A stretch of DNA of 64,000 nt from Labilibacter sediminis (GTDB taxonomy: Bacteria > Bacteroidota > Bacteroidia > Bacteroidales > Marinilabiliaceae): contig NZ_VCHY01000014.1 in the NCBI RefSeq assembly GCF_005877885.1, forward strand, positions 80,273-144,272, written 5' to 3'. A program made the translations under genes and the position numbers. The stretch's first letter is position 1. Every line of letters begins with the position of its first letter. The notes beneath the pieces were generated by a model. That model was not told where the DNA came from. It searched no databases and saw nothing but the letters and a program-made list of their open reading frames with translations. Positions 54,102-63,999 of this stretch are shown piece by piece.

Positions 54102-55238
54102 ATGCACGACACAATTCTATATATAGGCCTTACGCAGTCTGTATTTGCTGCTATTATTATCTACCTTAAAACACCTTTATCTATTTCCGATAAGATATTA
54201 GGAGGTTGGTTAATTCATATTGCTTATTTGTTAGGATTTGCTCTATTTCGTCGTTCTTTTCCGGATATACCGGAATCTTCCTGGGTAGGCGACTTGAACT
54301 CACTGATTTCTTTCCCACCCTTTATTTACTTATATACCAAGTATTCAGTTCAGGAGCAGAAAAAGTTTAACATAAATGATCTGTTACATTTTCTTCCGGT
54401 AATGCTAAGTATAATCATTCTTTTAATTGTAGCCGATTGGCCCTCACAAGGCTTTGCTTTTGGATATAATCTTTTAAATGCAAAAATATGGTTGCGAAAT
54501 ATTTTGGGAGCATATCTGTTACTTTCTCTATGGGTGTATCTTTATCGATCTTATGTGTTAATAGCCGACTACAGGTCCAGGATTGTTGATTTATTCTCGT
54601 ATGAGTCGGAGAAAAATAATTATTTCTGGCTTCAGGTTGTCATTATCTTATTTGCCCTTAATTTAAATTTAACTTTAGTATTAGGTGCGTTAAATGAGTA
54701 TGACATGATTCATTTAAAAGTTGGGATTATTAATAGATTAGGCTTGGTTTTATTTGTTTATGCAGTTAGTTTTTGGGGATTTAGGCAAAATCAGTTGTTG
54801 GTAACTCAGAAAATTGAATCAATAGAAAAAGGGGGGCTTGATGAAAAAGTAAACAAAAAAGATAGTTATAGAAAAACCGGGTTGAAAGATGAAAATGTTG
54901 ATGCTTATTTAGACAATTTGATAGCTACCATGAGTAAGACCGAAATTTGGAAGAACCCTGAAATATCTGTCGGTGATTTAAGTAATGAAACAAAAATACC
55001 CAAGCACTATATCACTCAGCTACTTAATGAAAAATTAGAGAAGAATTTCTATACCTTCGTTAATGAATACAGAACAGAAGGAGCAATGACTATGTTAAGG
55101 TCAGCTGATTTTGACCACTGGTCTATTATAGCCATTGCCTTTGAGTGTGGTTTTAATTCAAAATCAGCTTTTAATAATTTTTTTAAGAAGCATACCGGAA
55201 TGACTCCTAGTGCATACAAGAAGCAAACAAATTTATAA
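54102..55238 (+). CDS. membrane-anchored AraC-family regulator
   Basis: 378 residues. The N-terminal 230 residues contain about seven hydrophobic segments (for example LTQSVFAAIIIYL, LHFLPVMLSIIILLIVADWP, VVIILFALNLNLTLVLGAL, LVLFVYAVSFWGF). The last 110 residues are an AraC-type DNA-binding domain (ISVGDLSNETKIPKHYITQLLNEKL and IAFECGFNSKSAFNNFFKKHTGMTPSAYKK). Such membrane-bound AraC proteins are common in Bacteroidota and probably sense membrane or extracellular conditions. It is convergent with the efflux operon (40 bp between ends), which may be its target; that link is inference. Confidence 0.85.
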   Translation: MHDTILYIGLTQSVFAAIIIYLKTPLSISDKILGGWLIHIAYLLGFALFRRSFPDIPESSWVGDLNSLISFPPFIYLYTKYSVQEQKKFNINDLLHFLPVMLSIIILLIVADWPSQGFAFGYNLLNAKIWLRNILGAYLLLSLWVYLYRSYVLIADYRSRIVDLFSYESEKNNYFWLQVVIILFALNLNLTLVLGALNEYDMIHLKVGIINRLGLVLFVYAVSFWGFRQNQLLVTQKIESIEKGGLDEKVNKKDSYRKTGLKDENVDAYLDNLIATMSKTEIWKNPEISVGDLSNETKIPKHYITQLLNEKLEKNFYTFVNEYRTEGAMTMLRSADFDHWSIIAIAFECGFNSKSAFNNFFKKHTGMTPSAYKKQTNL

Positions 55239-55278
55239 AGAGAAACATATTACGGAGCGTGATTAACTTTTATAGGTT

Positions 55279-56199
55279 CTACTTTAAAAGCGAAATTCCG
55301 ATATTAAAAAAGAATTTTTCTTTTGTAGACAATTCCATTTCCACTTGCTTGTTTGTATTGATGGATTCTAACTTGTTTCTTACCGCCAATCCGGCATTAA
55401 AATTCAAGTAAAAATTACCAAATAGTTTGGTGCTAATATCAGGACCAATGGTTATGCGCGAATAACCCAGCTTATCCATCTCTATATTATCATTGGGAGG
55501 ATTCGATAAATTGTAAAGGTTTCCAAAAATTGACATCTTAAGGCCAATCTTAGTATTGTTTATTTCGTAATATTGAGACAGGTAGGCTGGAAGTATCATC
55601 AGAGTAGTCCAATTGTTTTTTTTGTAGGTTAAAGTAGCTAACGGAATAAGCAGTTCGCGTCCGAAGCGAGTAGTAAGTGCCAAACCAAATCCATATTCAC
55701 AAAATGGACTAGTTCTCTTCGCTGCTATAACAGATGCTTGTGTTAGGAAATCATCACTACTTACTTTTTTTTCAAAATCACTTGCCAGGGTAGGTGTAAC
55801 AACGCTAATCAGTTTCCATCTGTTTTTCAATGCCACTATTAGTCCGGTACTGATGGCCACGGAACTAAAGCGTTCATCCATTTTCGTGTCGTTAAACTCA
55901 TTACTGAAATTAAATTGTCCCAAAAGTATTTTGTTGAATAAGTATAGTTTCTTCTCTTTTAGTTTATAGGCTAGCTGAAACGATGTGTTAAACTCTGACA
56001 TTTTGATGTTTCCACTGCCCAAAGGTGTTTGATAACCAGACTTGACATATCCAAAATTGTTGAATGTTAGCACAGGAAAAGAAGTCAGCCTTTTATATTG
56101 AACTGAATCAGTTTGTGCTTGTATTAAGTGTGAATTTAAAAAAGTAAGCAAGATGGTAAATAAATAAATGTGCGTCTTCAATTTTTTCCTGTAGATCAT
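55279..56199 (-). CDS. outer-membrane beta-barrel protein (DUF6268-like)
   Basis: 306 residues. The signal peptide runs to HLIQAQ. The mature part is a series of amphipathic strands (FNTSFQLAYKLKEKKLYLFNKILLGQFNFS, FCEYGFGLALTTRFG, FYLNFNAGLAVRN), typical of an outer-membrane barrel, and resembles the DUF6268 family. It is the last gene of the efflux operon, 97 bp after the DUF2141 gene. A role as an envelope accessory of the pump is suggested by position only. Confidence 0.65.
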   Translation of the reverse strand: MIYRKKLKTHIYLFTILLTFLNSHLIQAQTDSVQYKRLTSFPVLTFNNFGYVKSGYQTPLGSGNIKMSEFNTSFQLAYKLKEKKLYLFNKILLGQFNFSNEFNDTKMDERFSSVAISTGLIVALKNRWKLISVVTPTLASDFEKKVSSDDFLTQASVIAAKRTSPFCEYGFGLALTTRFGRELLIPLATLTYKKNNWTTLMILPAYLSQYYEINNTKIGLKMSIFGNLYNLSNPPNDNIEMDKLGYSRITIGPDISTKLFGNFYLNFNAGLAVRNKLESINTNKQVEMELSTKEKFFFNIGISLLK

Positions 56200-56296
56200 T
56201 GGTGGTTGTTCTTTGCTTTTTTTGATAATCGAATTTCAAGTTGTTCATATAGAGTGCATAGCAATCCTGTTAATTACCAGGACTACCCGAATGTTA

Positions 56297-56734
56297 TTAG
56301 ATCTTATTTAAGGATATGGCCACATTAACCGTTTCATCTTTCTGAACCTTAAATAAACAATCTTCGAATGAGGGGCTCTTAAAGCCGCTTACTGTAGCAT
56401 TGTTAGAGAATCCAAATGCTTCTTTAGGGTAAATGCCTAAGCGATAATCCATTTCTCCATTACTGTTTACATCGTTTAAAATAACAATGGCATAATGGCC
56501 TTCTTCCAGATAAAAGCTGGCTTTAGTCACTTTTGAATTAGCTTGTTTAGGTATATTCAAAACCTTAAAAGGCGCTTTGGGAAACTGATCTTTAGCACTG
56601 TAAATAGACACTACCAGTTGCCCTTTACTATCTTGAATGTTTGAAATTTCTAAGTTAATATTTGATTGCTTTTCAGTGGGTTCGCTTGTGGTGAAGAGTG
56701 GAAGAATGAGTAGGAGGAAAATTTTTGAAATCAT
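56297..56734 (-). CDS. DUF2141 exported protein
   Basis: 145 residues. The signal peptide covers about residues 1-17 (MISKIFLLLILPLFTTS). The mature part fits DUF2141: GQLVVSIYSAKDQFPK, EGHYAIVILNDVNSNGEMDYRLGIYPKEAFGFSNNA. The DVNSNGEMD segment is the characteristic acidic, possibly calcium-binding, loop. Function of the family is unknown. The gene follows the RND pump gene by 80 bp and precedes the barrel gene, so it belongs to the same transcription unit. Confidence 0.8.
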   Translation of the reverse strand: MISKIFLLLILPLFTTSEPTEKQSNINLEISNIQDSKGQLVVSIYSAKDQFPKAPFKVLNIPKQANSKVTKASFYLEEGHYAIVILNDVNSNGEMDYRLGIYPKEAFGFSNNATVSGFKSPSFEDCLFKVQKDETVNVAISLNKI

Positions 56735-56814
56735 GTGTATAAGATATGTGGATTATAAATGTCCCTGCATTCTAAATGGAATGACAGGGACAGATAGGGA
56801 ATAACTAGCAAAAA

Positions 56815-59800
56815 CTATTCATCGATAATATCGTATGAAACCTTGTTCTTGTTTTCGAATTTTTGTTGTAATCGTTTAAAAGAATAATAGATCATTGGCA
56901 CTATTATCATGGATAAGAACATTGAAACTGTCAAACCGCCAATTAAAGTCCAGCCAATACCGTTCTTCCATTCAGCTCCTTCACTTTGAGAAAAGGCTAA
57001 TGGGAACAGGCCTATAATCATCGATACGTTAGTCATAATAATAGGTCTGAAACGTAATCTAACAGCTTCGCTTATGGCTTCTAACAACTCTTTACCCTCG
57101 GTGCGAAGTTCGTTCGCAAAGTCAACCACCAGAATAGCATTTTTGGCGACTAGTCCAACCAACATGATAATACCAAGTATAGAGAAGATATTTAAAGTTT
57201 GCATTGACAAGGCTAATGCCAAAAAGGCACCAATAATAGCCAAAGGTATAGAGAACATTACAACAAATGGATCGATCCAACTGTTGTAAAGAACCACCAT
57301 AATCAGGTAAACGAATAAAATAGCCGCTAAAAATGCTAAGCCTAAATCTTTAAACGAGTCCGTCATCATCTTAGTCATTGCAGAATATTCCAATTGCGTT
57401 CCTTGTGGTTTGGGAATAGTTTTAAGCTTTTCTTCAAACTGGGCTTGTACCGTTGCTTGTGAAGCACCAATAAGCTGACTGGTAATCATTGCGGAAGCAT
57501 TTCTATTATAGCGTTCCAATACCGAAGGGCCAGTTGACTCTTCAATACTGGTAAATTGGCTTAAGCGTATTTTTTCGTTTGTTTGGGATGAAATAAATGA
57601 TACAGACTCAAGATCATGCTTTGTTTTGCGTTTCACCTGATCAAACTGAATGTTAATGTCATACTCGTTTTCTCCATCGCGGTATTTATTATCGATATTT
57701 CCGGCAAAGGCTGTACGTAATACACTACCTACTTCGCCCAGGCTTAAGCCGAGTTTACTCATCTTGTCGCGATCTACTTCGATATTGTACTCCGGGTTAG
57801 CAGCATCGATCGATAACTCAGCTTCTGTTGTTCCGTTAATGCTTTTCAACGCAGTTAATACATTATCTGCATAAACCATTACGCTATCAAGCTCATTGCC
57901 GGTGATATAAAACTGAAGAGGAGTATCCTCATTTCCCATGATGTTAACTGCTACCGCTTTAATTTTTGGTCCAATAATGCGTTCCTGTAACTTGGCTTTA
58001 ACTTTCTTTGCATAAATGTTAGAAGATACATCACGCTGATCTCTGGGTACCATATTAACACTAAATTCAGTGTAATAAGGAGTTGTGGTAGTGGTTATTG
58101 TTCCACTCTTTTTACCTATGGTTGTGTACACTAAATCGATTTCAGGTTGAGCCATCAGGTAATCTTCCACCTCGCGAGAAATACGGTTGTTTTCCTTTAA
58201 GCTGATATCATGCGGGAATTCCAGGCGAAGAATAAATGAACCTCGATCACCGGCAGCAGCAAATTCAGCCCCTACATATCCTGCAGGAATAAGACCCAAT
58301 GACCCAATAAAAGCTACAATGGTAATAAGTATAGTTACTATTTTGTGCCTTAATGCCCAATGCATACCTATTAATGTGGCATTGTTAAGTTTGTCGAGGA
58401 AACGCTCAAAAGACTTAAGAATTTTACCCATCATATTGTCTTTGGGCTTAGCCAATATTGCATAGCGTGATGTCATAAACGGCACCAGGGTAAAGGATAC
58501 CAGTAAACTCAAGAGCATTGAAACAACTATGGTAACAGCATATTCTCTCAGGATATCACCAACCACACCTGTAACAAAAGCAATTGGCAGGAACACAGCA
58601 ACCAGTACAAGAGTAATAGCAGTTACAGTAACACCTAGTTCTTTAACTGCGATGAAAGAAGCTTGTATTCGATTTTTACCCATCTCCATATGTCGGTAGA
58701 TGTTTTCGATAACTACAATGGCGTCGTCCACCAACGAACCTACCACCAATGACAGAGATGTTAAACTGATTAGGTCAAACGAGAAGCCAAACAGGTACAT
58801 GGCTGTAAATGTAGAAATCAAAGATGCAGGTATGGCAACCAATACAAATATAGAGTTTCGCAAACTCTGCAAGAAGAACAACATAATGGCGGAAACCAGA
58901 ATAATGGCAATCACAAGGTCGTGTTTTACCGCATTTGCAGCTTCAAGTGTAAATCTGCTTTGGTCATCTGCTATTTTAAAGCTCAGGTCATAGTTTATGT
59001 AATTTTCTTCAAGTTCAGCAAATTTAGCCTTAATAGCAGCCGCTATTTCCACTGAGTTTGCATCCTTTTGCTTACTAACTTCAATCCCAATAGTTTCCAA
59101 ACCATTAATACGAGTTATTTTTTCTGGATCTGCAATGCCATCGTACACATCAGCTACGTCTTTTAATTTTATAACGGTACCATCCATTGCACCGCCAATA
59201 ATTACATTACGTAGTTCGTCAATGCTTTTGAATTTACCAGATAAACGAATGGTGATTTCATTGTTAGCGGTTTTTAGTTTTCCGGTAGGAAATTCCATAT
59301 TTGCATAACCAATGGCTTGCATTAGGTTTAGCACATTCACATTGTAAGCTTCCAGTTTACTGGGATTTAATGAAACTTTAATCTCACGTTTTAAACCTCC
59401 AATCAGATCGATGGTAGCAACACCTTTAATGTTGGCTAATGCCGGCTTTACCTTGTCATTCATCAGATCAAAAAAATCAGCCTCTGATAAGTTTGAATTG
59501 GCACCTGCAATCAAGATCGGCAAGGCGCTCAAATCATATTGCATCACGGATGGTGTATAAATATCCTCCGGCAAATCTTTTAGTATCTGATCAATCTTTT
59601 GCTTGGTGTTTTGTACAGATAAATCAACATCGGCATCAAAGGTAAGACCTATCTTTAATAAGGATAAGTTTTCCATTGACTTGGAGTCGATGTATTCTAT
59701 ATTTTCAACGGTTGCTACTGCGTCTTCTATAGGAATAGTTACTGATTTTTCAACTTCATCAGGCCCGGCGCCGGGGTACACGGTTGAAACCACAATAGTG

Positions 59801-59928
59801 GCTGTTGTAATTTCCGGAAGTAATGCATATTTAATCTTTGTTGCAAAGAAGGTACCCATTAACATCAGGATGGTAAACATCACGATGGGTACAGTGCTTC
59901 TTTTTATTGATATACTAGTTATTTTCAT
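56815..59928 (-). CDS. RND efflux pump inner-membrane transporter (AcrB/MdtB type)
   Basis: 1037 residues, full length for the hydrophobe/amphiphile efflux class. The first span is STVPIVMFTILMLMGTFFAT, and the periplasmic porter domains lie between spans 1-2 and 7-8. The proton-relay acids are D401 and D402 in GSLVDDAIVVIENIYRHME. The second half repeats the pattern (MLVGLVAKNAILVVDFANE). It works with the adaptor and TolC-type genes upstream (61146 and 62618) to expel drugs or metabolites from the periplasm using the proton gradient. The 147-bp gap before it contains a small inverted repeat. The substrate is not evident. Confidence 0.93.
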   Translation of the reverse strand: MKITSISIKRSTVPIVMFTILMLMGTFFATKIKYALLPEITTATIVVSTVYPGAGPDEVEKSVTIPIEDAVATVENIEYIDSKSMENLSLLKIGLTFDADVDLSVQNTKQKIDQILKDLPEDIYTPSVMQYDLSALPILIAGANSNLSEADFFDLMNDKVKPALANIKGVATIDLIGGLKREIKVSLNPSKLEAYNVNVLNLMQAIGYANMEFPTGKLKTANNEITIRLSGKFKSIDELRNVIIGGAMDGTVIKLKDVADVYDGIADPEKITRINGLETIGIEVSKQKDANSVEIAAAIKAKFAELEENYINYDLSFKIADDQSRFTLEAANAVKHDLVIAIILVSAIMLFFLQSLRNSIFVLVAIPASLISTFTAMYLFGFSFDLISLTSLSLVVGSLVDDAIVVIENIYRHMEMGKNRIQASFIAVKELGVTVTAITLVLVAVFLPIAFVTGVVGDILREYAVTIVVSMLLSLLVSFTLVPFMTSRYAILAKPKDNMMGKILKSFERFLDKLNNATLIGMHWALRHKIVTILITIVAFIGSLGLIPAGYVGAEFAAAGDRGSFILRLEFPHDISLKENNRISREVEDYLMAQPEIDLVYTTIGKKSGTITTTTTPYYTEFSVNMVPRDQRDVSSNIYAKKVKAKLQERIIGPKIKAVAVNIMGNEDTPLQFYITGNELDSVMVYADNVLTALKSINGTTEAELSIDAANPEYNIEVDRDKMSKLGLSLGEVGSVLRTAFAGNIDNKYRDGENEYDINIQFDQVKRKTKHDLESVSFISSQTNEKIRLSQFTSIEESTGPSVLERYNRNASAMITSQLIGASQATVQAQFEEKLKTIPKPQGTQLEYSAMTKMMTDSFKDLGLAFLAAILFVYLIMVVLYNSWIDPFVVMFSIPLAIIGAFLALALSMQTLNIFSILGIIMLVGLVAKNAILVVDFANELRTEGKELLEAISEAVRLRFRPIIMTNVSMIIGLFPLAFSQSEGAEWKNGIGWTLIGGLTVSMFLSMIIVPMIYYSFKRLQQKFENKNKVSYDIIDE

Positions 59929-60018
59929 CTGTTTAAATTTTACTTTTTAATGGCCAGATGGAACTCCCGAAAGATAATCTCCGAAACTAGTTGGGAGCAG
60001 GCTATCTTCGTGTGTGAT

Positions 60019-60034
60019 TCCCGAAGTTTCGGGA
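60019..60034. repeat. short perfect inverted repeat in the RND leader
   Basis: TCCCGAAGTTTCGGGA between the adaptor and pump genes; it may be a weak attenuator or a dispersed repeat. A related TCCCGAAAG lies near 59966. Confidence 0.45.
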
Positions 60035-60075
60035 TTATCATGGTCGTTTCATCTTTTACAGTTCTTTTGAAGCGT

Positions 60076-61146
60076 TTAAATAATTACTTTCACTGTTGCC
60101 CCATTGTATAGGTTATAATTGCCTGCAGTTACAATTTCATCTCCCTGGTTAAGCCCTTGTAGTACTTCAACCATATCATCAATAACTTTACCGGTTATAA
60201 TTTGCTTTTCAATGGCTTTGTTGTGTTCAATAATATAAACAGTTGCATTTTTTAACGAGCCATTAATCGTTTTTCGGGGTATATATATGTTGGAAGATGA
60301 TGAAGGTTTTACTAATTCAACGTCAACATATTGTCCTGCTTTTAGTTGAATGTTGTGGTTGTTGTTCATAACTAACTCAACATCAAAATTATTTCCCATT
60401 CCTGCTTTATCAGCAATGCTTACCACATTGGCAGAAAACTCTTCTTTCGGATATACAGAAGAAGTTACTATTGCTTTTTGGCCTGTTTTTGTGGCTTGAA
60501 GGTTTTCCTCCGTTATTTTGATGGTTAGCTTTAATTTGTTAATATCTACGATATTGCAAATTTTACCTCCGCCACCAACAAATTGACCTATCTCAATAAA
60601 ATCATCATTAATTACACCACTTACAGGTGCTTTAATTTTAGTATCTGCCAATTGTCTTCGGGCAGTGACTAACTTGGCCCGATTGGTTTTTAAGTTAAGC
60701 TGAATGTTTTCTAAATCGCGGCGCGTAACTGCATTTTGTGATTCTAGCTTTAAGAATCGTGCTTCATCTTTTTCCAGCTGCGCTATGGCTGCTTCAGTTG
60801 CTTCCAGTTGTGCCTGTAATAATTCCGAGTCAACCTCTGCTATGATGTCACCTTTCTTAACAAGATCTCCCTTTTCTTTATACACCTGAATTATTTGCCC
60901 TTGTGTTTCAGAAATAACATAAAGGTCGATGTAAGGTCTGATAAAGCCATTGGATTTTACTTTGTCATCCATGGTGTTTAATTCAATCACTTGTGTACGT
61001 ACAGGTACAAATCGTCCTTTAATGTTAGCTATTTCGGTTACTTTTTTTATTTCAGCCTTATTACTTTCTAATTGTAAAAACAAAAATATGGCAATGGCTA
61101 TAACTGTTATGATAGAGAATAATACTCGAACTGTTTTATTTTTCAT
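60076..61146 (-). CDS. RND efflux periplasmic adaptor (membrane fusion protein)
   Basis: 356 residues. An N-terminal hydrophobic anchor or signal (VLFSIITVIAIAIFLFLQL) is followed by the biotinyl-lipoyl-like motif half (VYKEKGDLVKKGDIIAEVDS), a coiled-coil hairpin (about 115-165, LEATEAAIAQLEKDEARFLKLE), the second lipoyl half (IKAPVSGVINDDFIEIGQFV) and beta-barrel and membrane-proximal domains. It links the RND transporter to the TolC-like protein. The start lies 11 bp after the TolC-like stop. Confidence 0.92.
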   Translation of the reverse strand: MKNKTVRVLFSIITVIAIAIFLFLQLESNKAEIKKVTEIANIKGRFVPVRTQVIELNTMDDKVKSNGFIRPYIDLYVISETQGQIIQVYKEKGDLVKKGDIIAEVDSELLQAQLEATEAAIAQLEKDEARFLKLESQNAVTRRDLENIQLNLKTNRAKLVTARRQLADTKIKAPVSGVINDDFIEIGQFVGGGGKICNIVDINKLKLTIKITEENLQATKTGQKAIVTSSVYPKEEFSANVVSIADKAGMGNNFDVELVMNNNHNIQLKAGQYVDVELVKPSSSSNIYIPRKTINGSLKNATVYIIEHNKAIEKQIITGKVIDDMVEVLQGLNQGDEIVTAGNYNLYNGATVKVII

Positions 61147-61157
61147 GATTGTTTATT

Positions 61158-62618
61158 TTATTGATTAATTAGCAACTGTAGTGTGCCTTTGGCTTTTAAT
61201 AATTTTATTTCTGCTTGTCTGAAGTAGGTCATATTCTCAATGTAGTTACCTCTGGAGGTCATTAATTCTGTTTCAGCAAGCAATACATCTGTTAAACCAG
61301 AGAGTCCCTCTTTGTATTTTAATTGAAATTGATTTAAAACTTCTTCTGCCAATTCAATATTTTTCTTTTGAGCCTGACAGTTTGATAGACTAATTTCGTA
61401 TTCATTGATAGAGTTTAGATATTCAACATTTAAACCTTCAACTGTCTTTTCACGCTGATTGATAGAGATCTGTTTATTTAATTTGGCTTGTTTAACCTTA
61501 GCATTGTTTTTACGACCGGTAAAAATTGGAATCTCCATGGTTATACCGGCTAAGCTTACATTTCTAAATGTGGCATCACTTGAAGCAAAATTGAAATTAT
61601 CTTCCTGTGCCATTTTCATATAAGAACCATAAGCTGCAATTACAGGAGCATATGCACCTTGTTCTGTTTTTATTTGCAGGTCGTTTAGTTCAACATTCTT
61701 GTTTAATAACTTAACTTCAATACGATTATTGACTAAATCATTAAAATTAGGATTGTGTGTTAAACGAATATTATTAAGGTTGTATAACGAATCAACATTG
61801 GAAGCATCAATTTCTATGAATTGCTCCTTGGAATAGCCAGCTAACATCTTTAAGTTATTTGTTTGGATAATTATTCCTGCTGTTGCCTTTTGTTTAGCAG
61901 TTTCCAGGTTGGAAAGATTAACATCTATTCGGCTAAGATCTGTACGTAAGGCTAAATCTGCATTAACCAAAGATTCTGTAATCTGTCGTAATTGCGTCAA
62001 CGAACGTATATGTTCATCAACGATATCTAAATTTTTATATATCGATAGTAGGTTGTAATAGTTGCTATAAATAGCATAGATTAACTCAGTTTCAGTATTA
62101 ATAGATTGCAACTCGTAAAGTTCAACTGCTTTGTTAGCTGTTCGTACTCCATTTATATATTGCATAGAAAACAATAGCTGAGAAGCCTGAAGGCCCAAAT
62201 CCATGTTGTGAGCCTTTCCATAGGGTGCAATTATATCCTCCGCAGCTCCAGTCATTGCCGCAGCAGAAGGATCCATTGCAGCTCCTGCTGTTGGGCCGGT
62301 TGCTCCTCCTGTTCCATCCCCGCCTGTTGGAGGCATCATTCCAGCCATCAGACTTCCCGGGAGAATCATTACAGGCTGATCGAAATAGGTTTCGTATTTT
62401 GCCTTACCGGTAATTTGTGGCAAACCATCAGCAAGTACTTCTTTTTTTAGCTCATGCGACTTTTTAATATTAAGTTTTGCTTCTTTTACGTCAAAGCTGT
62501 TTTCCAGAGCATGGTTTAATAATTCCTGGATTTTGATTTTTTCATTTTCCTGACCGAAAGCTGCCGTCAGAAAAGCGAAAACAAACAAGCCAAGAAGTTT
62601 GAGTTTTTTCGTATACAT
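61158..62618 (-). CDS. TolC-type outer-membrane efflux protein with Gly/Ala/Met-rich insert
   Basis: 486 residues. The signal peptide ends at TAAFGQ. Two outer-membrane-efflux-protein repeats (long helices with VEL/LNDLQIKTEQG, LNQFQLKYKEGLSGLTDVLLAE) build the channel. A low-complexity insert at about residues 90-127 (GMMPPTGGDGTGGATGPT... DPSAAAM) lies where a first extracellular loop would be. It is the first gene of the five-gene efflux operon. A -7-like TACATTTG on the minus strand (62654-62661) lies about 36 bp before the start codon, with its TTG box further away than usual. Confidence 0.9.
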   Translation of the reverse strand: MYTKKLKLLGLFVFAFLTAAFGQENEKIKIQELLNHALENSFDVKEAKLNIKKSHELKKEVLADGLPQITGKAKYETYFDQPVMILPGSLMAGMMPPTGGDGTGGATGPTAGAAMDPSAAAMTGAAEDIIAPYGKAHNMDLGLQASQLLFSMQYINGVRTANKAVELYELQSINTETELIYAIYSNYYNLLSIYKNLDIVDEHIRSLTQLRQITESLVNADLALRTDLSRIDVNLSNLETAKQKATAGIIIQTNNLKMLAGYSKEQFIEIDASNVDSLYNLNNIRLTHNPNFNDLVNNRIEVKLLNKNVELNDLQIKTEQGAYAPVIAAYGSYMKMAQEDNFNFASSDATFRNVSLAGITMEIPIFTGRKNNAKVKQAKLNKQISINQREKTVEGLNVEYLNSINEYEISLSNCQAQKKNIELAEEVLNQFQLKYKEGLSGLTDVLLAETELMTSRGNYIENMTYFRQAEIKLLKAKGTLQLLINQ

Positions 62619-62653
62619 TTTTATTTAGTTTTAAATTGATTTTTTAATCTATT

Positions 62654-62661
62654 CAAATGTA
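62654..62661 (-). promoter_or_regulatory. possible -7 element of the efflux operon
   Basis: TACATTTG on the minus strand, 36 bp before the TolC-like start. The nearest TTG (62687-62689) is 25 bp away, longer than the usual 19-21, so confidence is low. Confidence 0.35.
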
Positions 62662-63065
62662 TGCGATCACTATATGAGAGTTGCCTCAACTTAAAAGTCA
62701 GTACTTGTTGGTGGTTAGTTTGTAGTCCTGACTTTATTGTGGAGACTTGTTTTGGTCTGACAATTAGTTATTTGGAGGATTTGTTTTAAGAGAGATGTAG
62801 TTTGTTGGTTAGGTTTGTACTGCTCAAGTACATCTTAGACAGATAAGATTTTTTTGCATTGTTTTCGGTACAAAATTACGCCCCAAATCCTTGTAAAGAA
62901 TTTAGCTTTGTGCTATGATTTAGATATAGCAATTATGAAATTGAATAGATGGATTTTTTATTCAAGTTGTATCTCAAAATGGTTTTTAATAAGCCAAGAA
63001 ATAGTGGAATGCTTACCTGACGGCTATGCAAATAATAGGGGAGAAGGATAAGGTTATTATCACAA
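62662..63065. other. intergenic stretch, no gene supported
   Basis: About 400 bp. A 65-codon ORF (62854-63051) has no family signal. The stretch does not contain the missing N-terminal half of the transglutaminase-like gene that follows. Confidence 0.4.
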
Positions 63066-63068
63066 TAA

Positions 63069-63641
63069 AGCACAAATGAACTAAAAAAGTTTGACCATTG
63101 GAAAATTGGTGATTACCTAATCGTTACAGATAAATATGTAGAAACAATGGATCTAAAGCTTAAGTTACCAAAGGCACAGCCGGGAGATGTTGTTTATTTA
63201 TGTGTATTAAATTATCTTAAGTGGAAACCTGTTTGTGGTGAACTAGTTTCAAAAGATACTACTGTTGTTTTTGAAAAAATGGGATTAGGAGTTGTATACC
63301 TTCCTCAAAAGTTCAAAAATGGGATGTATTATCCTGTTGGAGCCCCCTTTTCATTGGATAAAAATGGTAATAAGAAGTTTTATTCACCCTCTGAGAAAAA
63401 ATGTTCATTTAATATGATGCAGGAAGATGGTTATCTTATTTATAGACCTAATAAAAAGTACGTATTAAAATATTGGGATAATAAATGGATATCGTTAAAG
63501 AGAAAGGTGTACAGCAATACTAATATATTATTGTTCAATGATGTGCCCAAAAATGCTCTTTATCTTATGGTACCAGAATATAGTTGGGGCAAAGAAAGAC
63601 CTTTTACTATTGATAGTGAAGGTAATCGTATATGGTGGTAA
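63069..63641 (+). pseudogene. 3' remnant of a transglutaminase-family protein
   Basis: The frame is open from a stop at 63066 and gives FDHWKIGDYLIVTDKYVETM before the first ATG (63147), then 164 residues. VTDKYVETMDLKLKL, GDVVYLCVLN, GVVYLPQKFKNGMYYPVGAPFSLD and IDSEGNRIWW match the C-terminal region of exported transglutaminase-like proteins of Bacteroidota. The catalytic core (Cys-His-Asp) should lie upstream but is absent. Thus the 63147-63641 ORF, which lacks a signal peptide and good start context, is most likely the tail of a truncated gene. A small functional protein cannot be excluded. Confidence 0.55.
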
Positions 63642-63793
63642 TTGCCTGTTACGATTAAGGTTTGATGGTTGTAATTAAGATGTTTTTAATATTATTGTAG
63701 AAATAAAGAGTTAGTGACTAGTGAGATAGTGGTTCAAGGTAATATTGTTTATATCATGATACTTAGTCGAGGTAAATTATTGATTTCAAAAAA

Positions 63794-63821
63794 AAGGAGT
63801 AACATACCCAATGCTACTCCT
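63794..63821. terminator. hairpin, T-rich on minus strand
   Basis: Stem AAGGAGTA / TACTCCTT with a 12-nt loop. A T run follows on the minus strand only, so it would stop leftward transcription. Confidence 0.45.
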
Positions 63822-63966
63822 TACCTAATTCCCAAACCATACTTTATCGTAACGTCAATATCATTGTTATATTTAAATATAGGATAGATTTTAATTATGG
63901 CAAATATTTAATATATTGCTACTCTTAAACTCATAGTTTAGGGTTAGGTTTGGTTAAAGATTGAAA

Positions 63967-63999
63967 AGCTCGCATAAACGAATGCGGGCTTTTTTTATT
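63967..63999 (+). terminator. intrinsic terminator at the right edge
   Basis: Stem AGCTCGCAT / ATGCGGGCT with one G-U pair, loop AAACGA, then TTTTTTATTT. No gene is seen directly before it; it may end the 63147 transcript. Confidence 0.75.

Noticed and set aside
62854..63051. ORF of 65 codons before the transglutaminase remnant
   Set aside because: No signal of a family, poor start context, and composition like the surrounding non-coding DNA.
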